This document shows positions 44,879-52,263 of a stretch of DNA of 64,000 nucleotides, piece by piece. The DNA comes from Pedobacter psychrodurus (GTDB taxonomy: Bacteria > Bacteroidota > Bacteroidia > Sphingobacteriales > Sphingobacteriaceae). The stretch is taken from the NCBI RefSeq assembly GCF_004331735.1, contig NZ_SJSO01000003.1, forward strand, positions 1 through 64,000, read 5' to 3'. Each line of letters begins with the position of its first letter. Positions within the stretch are counted from its first letter, which is position 1. The position numbers and the translations under genes were made by a program. Below the pieces are notes generated by a model, which saw only the letters and a program-made list of their open reading frames with translations, made no database searches and had not been told where the DNA came from.

Positions 44879-46222
44879 TTAAAACTCTATAGGGCTCGCC
44901 GAAGTATCGAGCTTAAGGTCTTCTGTGCTATCGGCCGCTTTATCTCTCGCTTTTTTGATCTCTGCATTGATTGCGCTATCCACCATCCGCTTTGTTGCTG
45001 CTGCTTCAGCCAGCCTGCGCTGATTCGCTAATCTCTTTCTGTCAAGCATGGGTGTATCAACAGCGGTGGGTATCGAATCAATGGGCTGTAAAACTTCTTG
45101 TGCCTGTGGTTTGCTGCCAAATTGGGAATAACCCAGAAAAGCCATCAATCCGATAATTGATATGATCAAAAAGGCGAATGCAAAATGAGGCAACAATATA
45201 CCTTTTTTATCTGGGCTCTGTTCTACATTTTCTAGCGCTAATACCTGTTTACGGAGAGCTTCGTTCTCAGTTTTGAGCAGATCCATAGCGGCATTGTCTA
45301 TCGGTAATTTTATGCCTGATAAGCTTCCACTAACCACTGCTTCATGCAAGGCCATTCCATCGCTGTATCTGCGCATGGGATCTTTCTGCAGGCATTTATC
45401 GATAAGCTTTAAAAGCCAATCGGGAACCTGCATTTCCCTGGTTTTCTGTTCATCAGTCCAGCTCGCGGGTAAGTTTGTTTTGCGCAGGTCAACTACGTTT
45501 GGTACTTCGTTTTCCATGTGACCGATCATTACCAAATTACGTCCGGTATCGCTATTTCCAGGCAGGGGAAAGGGGACTTCACCTCCAAGTAATTCGTATA
45601 AGATTATGCCATAACTATAAACATCGGTTTGCAAGAGCATTTTGCCTTCATTTTGTTCAGGCGCCATAAACTCCACTGCACCCGCATGACGGATGCTGCT
45701 TCTCCGCTGCTCCTCACTCATTATGGCCAGTCCAAAATCGAGTAGTACATAGTTGGCTGTGTGCACATTATATTTAACGTTATTGCTCTTAACATCACCA
45801 TGTTTTACACCAAGTTTATGACAGTGTTCAAGGGCGGCAGCGAGGTGTCGTGCCACTTTTATGAGTTCGTTTAGCGTGAATATCTTTTGATGCGGGGGCT
45901 GAAGCAGCTCACAAAGGTCAGGTCCTTCTATGTATTCCATCTCTATAAATGGGAAGGATCCGCTTTCTGTTATGCCGAAACTGAGCATTTTTACAACATT
46001 CGGACTGGGATTTTCATTTACCTTTAGCAGCTTTGATACCTCGTTTTCAAAATTACGGTAATTTTTATCGTCACGGTCCTCGGTGTGGATTGGAGTAGGA
46101 ATTAATTTTACTGCGGAGTAAATTGCACCCATTCGCTTTCCCTTATATACCGATCCCTGTCCGCCCGTTCGCAGTGCTCCTAAATTCTCCAGCCCTTCTG
46201 TGATTGTAAATACTTTGCTCAT
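44879..46222 (-). CDS. Hanks-type Ser/Thr protein kinase, membrane-anchored (copy 2)
   Basis: A 447-residue paralogue of the kinase at 35927, with glycine loop GGQGSV, the AVK lysine, catalytic loop HGDVKSNN, DFG and APE all present. A transmembrane helix (about 355-376) leads to an extracytoplasmic tail rich in Ala, Arg and Asp that differs from copy 1, so the two may respond to different envelope cues. The ATG at 46222 is chosen over one at 46240 because it gives the MSKVFTITEGLENLG start shared with copy 1 and has an AAGGAG site 4 bases ahead. It is probably the first gene of the cluster. Confidence 0.92.
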   Translation of the reverse strand: MSKVFTITEGLENLGALRTGGQGSVYKGKRMGAIYSAVKLIPTPIHTEDRDDKNYRNFENEVSKLLKVNENPSPNVVKMLSFGITESGSFPFIEMEYIEGPDLCELLQPPHQKIFTLNELIKVARHLAAALEHCHKLGVKHGDVKSNNVKYNVHTANYVLLDFGLAIMSEEQRRSSIRHAGAVEFMAPEQNEGKMLLQTDVYSYGIILYELLGGEVPFPLPGNSDTGRNLVMIGHMENEVPNVVDLRKTNLPASWTDEQKTREMQVPDWLLKLIDKCLQKDPMRRYSDGMALHEAVVSGSLSGIKLPIDNAAMDLLKTENEALRKQVLALENVEQSPDKKGILLPHFAFAFLIISIIGLMAFLGYSQFGSKPQAQEVLQPIDSIPTAVDTPMLDRKRLANQRRLAEAAATKRMVDSAINAEIKKARDKAADSTEDLKLDTSASPIEF

Positions 46223-46226
46223 AGTT

Positions 46227-46232
46227 CTCCTT
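46227..46232 (-). promoter_or_regulatory. Shine-Dalgarno site of kinase copy 2
   Basis: On the minus strand AAGGAG stands 4 bases before the ATG at 46222. Clear Shine-Dalgarno sequences are uncommon in Bacteroidota, and this one fixes the start. Confidence 0.55.
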
Positions 46233-46464
46233 AATAACAATTATAGGGATTTTTTATTGCCAAATAATAAATTAAATGTGGTTAAGGCTTACGCAAAGTT
46301 GAGCATGTCATCCTAAATTAGTTATCTGGCAGAGTGGGTGATCATGTTGAGCAGACCATTGGCAGCGATCCTAACAGCATTGCTGCAAACTAATCTGACC
46401 TTTAATAATCCGCCCTATGTAAGTGTTCAAAATCAAGACTTTGTTAAGATTTCGATTTTCTTAA

Positions 46465-46635
46465 CTAATGCTTATTTCTTTGGCCTGGAGCAAAAGGTTT
46501 GGCAGATTTAGCGCCAGTTCCTTTTTTTGCTTGTCCGGGAGGAACTTTTCCACTATTTCCGGCAGTCCTCGAAGTATAACATGAGCTGGTTAAAAGGATA
46601 ATTGATATTGCGAAAATAAAGTAGCTATGTTTCAT
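46465..46635 (-). CDS. Small PPGQAKK-type lipoprotein (56 aa)
   Basis: A short minus-strand gene: ATG at 46635, TAG at 46465-46467. A signal peptide with lipobox TSSC (Cys19) is followed by a basic, low-complexity mature part containing GKVPPGQAKKGTG, then AKPFAPGQ. This repeated PGQ pattern belongs to a family of tiny Bacteroidota lipoproteins sometimes labelled quinol oxidase subunit 4; I see no support for that label. The mature peptide has about ten Lys/Arg and no acidic residue. It is divergent from the DUF3253 gene. The function is unknown. Confidence 0.75.
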   Translation of the reverse strand: MKHSYFIFAISIILLTSSCYTSRTAGNSGKVPPGQAKKGTGAKSAKPFAPGQRNKH

Positions 46636-46761
46636 ATTTTATTCACGGAGCCATTATTGTGCCAATAATGAATATTACCTGAAATGAAATTTTTCAAAGT
46701 ATAGTCGCAACAAATATTAACACATTTCCAAGCAATTATTGTGTTTGTTTGTTATTACAAG

Positions 46762-47004
46762 ATGGAACACACAGTCATATCGGAAACTATTTTGTCTATC
46801 GCCACCCACCGTGGGACAGAGAAAAGTACCTGCCCATCCGAAATTGCTCGAATACTATTCCCTGGTGACTGGAGAAAGCATATGAAAGATGTTCTTGATG
46901 TTGCTATTGATTTGCATAATCAAGGTAAAATAGTGATAACTCAAAAAGGAACCCCAATTGATGTGAATATTATAAAAGGACCTGTACGCATAAAGGTTAG
47001 CTAA
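46762..47004 (+). CDS. DUF3253 family protein (80 aa)
   Basis: An 80-residue soluble protein matching the DUF3253 pattern: an N-terminal helix, then CPSEIARIL, the WRKHMKDVLDVAIDLHNQGKI helix-turn, the ITQKGTPID strand and a closing GPVRIKV. The fold is thought to be winged-helix-like. The frame is open upstream to a GTG at 46741, but the ATG at 46762 gives the usual family N-terminus. No operon partner is close. Confidence 0.75.
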   Translation: MEHTVISETILSIATHRGTEKSTCPSEIARILFPGDWRKHMKDVLDVAIDLHNQGKIVITQKGTPIDVNIIKGPVRIKVS

Positions 47005-47060
47005 ACTTTATTTAATGTCTGAAGATTAGATATGTTTCATCCCTTTTTTCGTCATTATAT

Positions 47061-47264
47061 TTAAAGGAGATACTTTTTGTGTAAAATAAAAATGAGACAA
47101 ACAGCGAAAAACTGATTTGTGGATAGAAAAAAGAAGGTGCCAAGCAGTTTATCGGAAAGGTGTAGCTGAATCAGGCCCCTTTTCCAGAAAAGAAATGCAT
47201 AGACCAATAGATGGGTGAAAAAGATTAGCAGCAGCGAACTTCTTAGCCCAAACTCAAAATACAT
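47061..47264 (-). pseudogene. N-terminal remnant of a membrane AraC-type regulator
   Basis: A 67-codon frame beginning MYFEFGLRSSLLLIFFTHLLVYAFLF. This is how the membrane-sensor AraC-family regulators of Bacteroidota begin (a FEFxLKSSLLLIFF start followed by several helices). After about 45 residues the similarity fades and the frame stops, with no helix-turn-helix in the region downstream (46640-47060). I read it as the 5' stump of a deleted regulator. It could be an independent small membrane protein. Confidence 0.5.
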
Positions 47265-47471
47265 TATTCATGTTTACTTTATGAGTTAATATACGTGTAA
47301 TGTTATTAAAGTTTTAATTTGATCTGGACAGTATATCAATTTCCTTTGCGTAATCTGTTTTGATTTTATTTAACAATTGATTACCTAATTGTAAACAAAG
47401 TGTACCTACGCTGGTGTCATTTTGTAAATACATTTGGATAGAAAAAATTACTAGCCAAATTCTAACCGATT

Positions 47472-48227
47472 ATGAGAAAAATTTTAACAAGTCTTGCAGT
47501 ATCCATGCTATTGTTTACTGCCTGCAAGAAAGAACAACCTAATTCAATAAATGAGCCGGGACAGGTAAAAGCTGATTGGACTTCAGATAATAGTACATCC
47601 AATTACACCAGCAAAGTTTACACGCCGTACACTGTGTTTAATAATGTATGGGGATCTAACCCGGGTTATCAGAGTATATGGGCGAACAATGGAAATACTT
47701 GGGGGATTTGGTCTAACCACCCCAATACCTCGGGTATAAAGTCTTATCCCAATTCTGAACGCAAAGTGCAGCGCGTGTTAAGCAGTCTGAATAGCCTTAC
47801 CTCTCATTATGATGTCACAGTGCCTGCTGACGGATCGTGGGGTGCTGACTATGATGTTTGGACGAACAATGATAAATATGAGATTATGCTTTGGATGAAC
47901 TACAGAGGTAATGTTGGTCCGATAGCCAGTTCATATCCAGGCGGAGTGGCGCAAGTAAACGTATATAACAAAACTGTTGGTGGACATACGTGGAATGTAT
48001 ATAAAGGCCCTATTAGTTCGAGTGGTAAACAGGTGTTTTCTTTCCTGCGTACCAGTAATTCTACCTCGGGCGATGTTAACATCAAAGATATTATGAATTA
48101 CCTTAAAAATGATCTGAACTGGATCGGGAACGAAACGATAGACCGTGTACAGTTCGGTTTCGAGGTAACTAGTACAGCCGGTGGAAGAGACCACAGAGTG
48201 AACAGTTATACTGTATCCTTTAATTAA
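47472..48227 (+). CDS. GH12 endoglucanase/xyloglucanase lipoprotein
   Basis: A 251-residue lipoprotein (lipobox FTAC, Cys18) with a glycoside hydrolase family 12 domain. The jelly-roll strands are rich in Trp, Asn and Gly; GADYDVWT and EIMLWM contain the probable nucleophile Glu137, and FGFEVTS the acid/base Glu231. Family members cut beta-1,4-glucans or xyloglucan internally, and some act on mixed-linkage glucans. Surface attachment fits a first-cut enzyme for the polysaccharide region downstream, whose GH31 enzyme could be the matching alpha-xylosidase. GH12 is unusual in Bacteroidota, so transfer is possible. Confidence 0.85.
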   Translation: MRKILTSLAVSMLLFTACKKEQPNSINEPGQVKADWTSDNSTSNYTSKVYTPYTVFNNVWGSNPGYQSIWANNGNTWGIWSNHPNTSGIKSYPNSERKVQRVLSSLNSLTSHYDVTVPADGSWGADYDVWTNNDKYEIMLWMNYRGNVGPIASSYPGGVAQVNVYNKTVGGHTWNVYKGPISSSGKQVFSFLRTSNSTSGDVNIKDIMNYLKNDLNWIGNETIDRVQFGFEVTSTAGGRDHRVNSYTVSFN

Positions 48228-48257
48228 TTAAATAAACTGATTTTTTAAACAGGCGCA

Positions 48258-48779
48258 CTAATTTTTTCTACCTAAGTCCATTACCCAGTAGGTGCCAGCT
48301 TTGCCGGCACCTACTTCATTGTAGGCGGTATCCATCATGGCTTTGCAGTGGCTTTCGCTCGCTATCCACGCTGCCATTACCGTATCTGCGCTGGTAAAAT
48401 TTTTGGCAATAACCTCTCCAACATCTGTTCCTGTATATCCCTGCGCTCTTGAACGCTGTATTGCAGGAATACCTTCTGGTGTAATGTGACTAAAATAGTT
48501 TCGGCTCTGCATATCTTCCGCATGTAGTACGGCGGTTTTTTCAAGTGCGGTATTCCAGGTTACCCTTGGAGCCGGAGGCATGATATCAATGCCACAGGTA
48601 CAGCCTTTTTCTCTTAACTGATTTAATCTGACTAAAAGTTCGGTTCTAAGGTCAATTTTGACATCTTCTTTAGCTTCTTTTTTGCAAGAAAAAATAGTAA
48701 TGGTTAGCACTAGTATATATGTATTGCTTAACCAAGTTCTGGCTATGTTCCTGTTTTTAAAGATGTAGCAGTTACTCAT
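48258..48779 (-). CDS. CAP-domain (SCP/PR-1-like) lipoprotein
   Basis: A 173-residue exported protein with a hydrophobic signal and lipobox IFSC, followed by a CAP domain: LLVRLNQLREKG helix, the VTWNTALEKTAVLHAEDM helix with a histidine, FSHITPEG, a GEVIAKNF strand, and SESHCKAMMDTAYNEVGAG, which carries the second histidine and the Glu. CAP proteins of bacteria are secreted; their roles are poorly known. It is convergent with the GH12 gene, with 30 bases between stops. Confidence 0.85.
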   Translation of the reverse strand: MSNCYIFKNRNIARTWLSNTYILVLTITIFSCKKEAKEDVKIDLRTELLVRLNQLREKGCTCGIDIMPPAPRVTWNTALEKTAVLHAEDMQSRNYFSHITPEGIPAIQRSRAQGYTGTDVGEVIAKNFTSADTVMAAWIASESHCKAMMDTAYNEVGAGKAGTYWVMDLGRKN

Positions 48780-49148
48780 TTCTTTGTCTAAGATACAACA
48801 GATCTCTATTAAGTAGTAAAAAATGCAGCGATTTTAGTAATTGGTCTAATTCCTACGTTTTCAATGGACAAAAGTTAGGTAATCGTTTGCCTTTTCAATG
48901 TTTTCAAGGTGTAGTTTTACGCTATCGAAATGTTATTTACCGATCTTAATTAACTGATCACTCAGCAATGATCAAAATGTGTATTTGAATTATCAGATCA
49001 TATATTTTGTGGTGCTTTTTAATTACTAAATTTATCACCGAACGGACAGCTAAATGTTCGTTAACTAACCAAACTGAAACTCAGACGGCTGGAAATAACT
49101 TAATTTCCCTAACTTGGGAAGATAAAGACACTATCCGCATTTTGTATC
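48780..49148. other. Intergenic region upstream of the rhamnosidase
   Basis: A 369-base AT-rich stretch between divergent genes (CAP lipoprotein and GH78). It must hold both promoters. A TTTG at about 48987 with a TATATTTTG further on resembles the Bacteroidota TTTG/TAnnTTTG pair but with short spacing. The AACATTTGCATACC repeat found before the GH31 gene is not present here. No other feature seen. Confidence 0.35.
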
Positions 49149-51908
49149 ATGAGACAAATTTCTGCTTTTATTGCCAACATTAAAAAAATGCTGATTACGT
49201 TAGGATTAACCTGTTTACTTACCCAGCTTTATGCTCAGGTAAAGGTAACAGGATTGAAATGTGAATACCGGGAAAATCCGCTCGGTATCGAAACACTCAA
49301 TCCACGCCTGAGCTGGCAGTTGCGTTCGCAGCAGCAAAATGTAATGCAAACGGCCTACCGTGTTTTGGTTGCAGATAATATCGAATTGCTTGCGAAAAAT
49401 ATTGGCAATATATGGGACAGTAAAAAAATGATTTCTGATGCTTCTATCCAGGTTAAATATGATGGTGCCAAATTACAACCAACCAAGGTTTATTATTGGA
49501 AGGTGATGGTTTGGGATAACCACAAAAATACCTCATCATGGTCTTTGCCGGCTAATTGGCAAATGAGTGTGTTAGGCAATTGGAAGGGCGCCAACTGGAT
49601 CGCTTATGAACGCCTGGCTGATGCGCAACGTTTTCTTCCTGCACAGGGAGATAATAACCTGGTAAAGAACAAAGTTCTTCCTATACTAAGAAGGGAATTT
49701 ACTGTTAAAAAAGCAATAAAAAGAGCTACAGTTTATGTTGCTGGCCTTGGTCATTTTGAACTTAGTTTAAATGGCAATAAGGTTGGTGATCACTTTCTGG
49801 ATGCCGGATGGGTAGAATACGAAAAACACGCACTATATGTGACTTTTGATATTACCAAAGCTTTAAAACAGGGTACGAATGCATTTGGAATGATGTTAGG
49901 AAACGGTTTCTACTATGTTCCCAGCGAACGTTATCATAAGCTGACCTTGGCTTATGGCTACCCAAAAATGATTTTGCGCACGGTGCTCGAATTTACTGAT
50001 GGCTCAACAGAGAATATCATTAGCGATAACTCATGGAAGGCTGCCCCGGGTCCGGTAACCTATTCGAGTATTTATGGTGGAGAAGATTACAATGCTTTGC
50101 TTGAACAGGCTGGTTGGAAAATGCCCGGTTTTAATGATGTATCCTGGAAGCATGCGCTAGTGGTTGATGGACCGGAACAACTCACTTCACAAACGGCAAC
50201 GGCACTTAAGATTTTTGATACTTTCGCACCAAAAAAGATCAGTCAACCTAAAAAGGGTATATGGGTATATGATTTAGGGCAAAATGCTTCAGGTATCCCA
50301 AAATTGGTTGTGAAGGGAAAAGCTGGAGATAGTGTGATCATGAAACCTGCCGAATTATTGGCCAGTGATGGAACCATCACTACCCAGCCAATTGGTACCC
50401 CTGTTTTCTTTAAGTATACCCTTAAAGGTATTGGATCAGAAAGCTGGCAACCTCAATTTATGTATTACGGTTTCCGGTACATACAGATTGAGGGCGCAGT
50501 GCCCGAGGGAGAGCCAAATCCAGATCATCTGCCAGTGGTAACTGGGGTCTTTGGTCTTCACACCCGAAACTCGGCCGCAACAATTGGTTCTTTTTCATGC
50601 TCAAATGAACTTTTTAATAAAACATATAAATTAATAGATTGGGCCATCAGAAGTAATACCTCAAGTGTATTTACCGATTGCCCGCATCGCGAAAAGTTGG
50701 GCTGGTTGGAAGAAGCACATCTGGTAGGACCTTCTATCCGTTATAATTATGATATTGCAAGTCTTTGCCGAAAGGTGGTTAGGGATATGATAAACGCGCA
50801 AACTCCCGAAGGCCTGGTAACCAGTACAGCTCCGGAATATGCAAGGTTTGGTGGTCCTTTCCGCGATTCGCCAGAATGGGGAAGCAATTCGATCATTATG
50901 CCCTGGTATATGTACGAGTGGTATGGAGATAAAGATGTACTGGAAGAAGCTTATCCCATGATGAAGCGGTATTTAGCTTATCTGGAAACCAAAGCGAAGA
51001 AACACATCCTTTCTCACGGATTGGGCGATTGGTATGATATTGGGCCTAAAGAACCCGGCCCTTCGCAGCTTACCCCCAATGGTGTAACGGCCACCGCTAC
51101 CTATTACTACGATTTAACACTAATGACGAAGATTGCCCTATTATTGGGTAAACCGATAGAGGCCGATGCTTATAAAGAATTGGCTGTTAAAGTTAAACAA
51201 GCCTATAATGCTGCGTTTTTTAAAGATAAAACCAAACAGTATGCAAGCGGAAGTCAAACAGCAAATGCAATATCGGTTTACATGGGGCTGGTAGAACCTG
51301 AAAATAAAACTGCGGTTGTGGAAAATATAGTAAAGGAGCTGAAGAGTAGAAAAAATACCTTAACCGCTGGCGATATTGGTTACCGTTACCTGCTCCGTGT
51401 GCTTGATGATGCTGGCCGCTCGGATGTAATTTATGATATGAACAACCGTTCTGACGTTCCTGGTTATGGTTATCAGTTGGCCAAGGGAGCCACTGCACTT
51501 ACCGAATCATGGCAGGGGGCAGAAAATGCATCTAACAATCACTTTATGCTCGGACACTTGATGGAATGGTTTTATAGTGGTCTTGCCGGAATCCGCCCGG
51601 CAGCACATTCAGTGGGTTTTCGTCAGATCGATATCCGGCCAGAAGTGGTAGGTGACGTAAATGCCGCAAAGGCCGAGTATGTATCACCATATGGACTAAT
51701 CAAAAGTGAGTGGAAGCATGTTAACGGAACATTTGAGTTAAGGACTTTGATACCAGCGAATGCCAGTGCTGCCATTTATCTGCCCGCAATGGCCAATTCG
51801 CAGATTACCCAAAATGGAAAAACCATCGCTTCTAATGATTTGAAAGAGGGTAGAAAGTTAATTCAGGTAGGTTCTGGTGAATATGTATTTACCGTTAAAA
51901 ATAACTAA
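49149..51908 (+). CDS. GH78 alpha-L-rhamnosidase
   Basis: A 919-residue secreted enzyme (signal ends near LTQLYAQ). Domains in order: N-terminal beta-sandwich that introduces the substrate (VTGLKCEYRENPLGIE, NPRLSWQL), the rhamnosidase N domain (RREFTVKKAIKRATVYVAGLG, GDHFLDAGW), a linking beta domain, the (alpha/alpha)6 catalytic barrel with the FTDCPHREKLGWLEEAH motif (Asp510 and following Glu), and a C-terminal beta-sandwich. It removes terminal alpha-L-rhamnose from pectin side chains or plant glycosides. It lies upstream of the hybrid regulator and a GH31/SusCD operon, so it is probably part of one plant-glycan locus. Confidence 0.93.
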   Translation: MRQISAFIANIKKMLITLGLTCLLTQLYAQVKVTGLKCEYRENPLGIETLNPRLSWQLRSQQQNVMQTAYRVLVADNIELLAKNIGNIWDSKKMISDASIQVKYDGAKLQPTKVYYWKVMVWDNHKNTSSWSLPANWQMSVLGNWKGANWIAYERLADAQRFLPAQGDNNLVKNKVLPILRREFTVKKAIKRATVYVAGLGHFELSLNGNKVGDHFLDAGWVEYEKHALYVTFDITKALKQGTNAFGMMLGNGFYYVPSERYHKLTLAYGYPKMILRTVLEFTDGSTENIISDNSWKAAPGPVTYSSIYGGEDYNALLEQAGWKMPGFNDVSWKHALVVDGPEQLTSQTATALKIFDTFAPKKISQPKKGIWVYDLGQNASGIPKLVVKGKAGDSVIMKPAELLASDGTITTQPIGTPVFFKYTLKGIGSESWQPQFMYYGFRYIQIEGAVPEGEPNPDHLPVVTGVFGLHTRNSAATIGSFSCSNELFNKTYKLIDWAIRSNTSSVFTDCPHREKLGWLEEAHLVGPSIRYNYDIASLCRKVVRDMINAQTPEGLVTSTAPEYARFGGPFRDSPEWGSNSIIMPWYMYEWYGDKDVLEEAYPMMKRYLAYLETKAKKHILSHGLGDWYDIGPKEPGPSQLTPNGVTATATYYYDLTLMTKIALLLGKPIEADAYKELAVKVKQAYNAAFFKDKTKQYASGSQTANAISVYMGLVEPENKTAVVENIVKELKSRKNTLTAGDIGYRYLLRVLDDAGRSDVIYDMNNRSDVPGYGYQLAKGATALTESWQGAENASNNHFMLGHLMEWFYSGLAGIRPAAHSVGFRQIDIRPEVVGDVNAAKAEYVSPYGLIKSEWKHVNGTFELRTLIPANASAAIYLPAMANSQITQNGKTIASNDLKEGRKLIQVGSGEYVFTVKNN

Positions 51909-51950
51909 ACTGTTAGAGTTTAATTACCGTGTAATATTAGTAATAAATTT

Positions 51951-52098
51951 GTCATTCTGAGCGCTGCGAAGAATCTGTTACCTAGTAGCACTATTTCTTT
52001 AATGAACACACAAATAGGAAACTGTTGCAATTTAATGGTTTGTGTTTCATCGGTTATAGATTCTGCATTGCATCCGATAGCTATCGGATCAGAATGAC
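51951..52098. repeat. MITE-like element with GTCATTCTGA terminal inverted repeats
   Basis: A 148-bp unit ending in perfect 10-bp inverted repeats, GTCATTCTGA (51951-51960) and TCAGAATGAC (52089-52098). Inside each end comes an AGAATCT/AGATTCT pair (about 51970 and 52058). The right arm includes the ATCCGATAGCTATCGGAT palindrome also seen at 35774-35795. There is no coding capacity. Such elements are scattered between genes in Sphingobacteriaceae. Confidence 0.75.
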
Positions 52099-52115
52099 AC
52101 TTAAGGGGATATAGT

Positions 52116-52170
52116 GCATTTTAGCGGCTTGAGTTTCATCGGTCGTAGATTCTTCATTGCCTTCAGAATA
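52116..52170. repeat. Degenerate second copy of the repeat's right half
   Basis: This segment repeats the sequence at about 52027-52075: GTTTCATCGGT, TAGATTCT and CATTGC occur in the same order, followed by TTCAGAATA, a decayed end. It lacks the central palindrome. Confidence 0.6.
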
Positions 52171-52263
52171 GGAGAAAGTTAGAATTAACAAACCTCTTTA
52201 TGGGTTTGCGTGGTTTTATTGTTACATTGCATACACCTTACCCAAACCAAGTATTTTTTTGTA

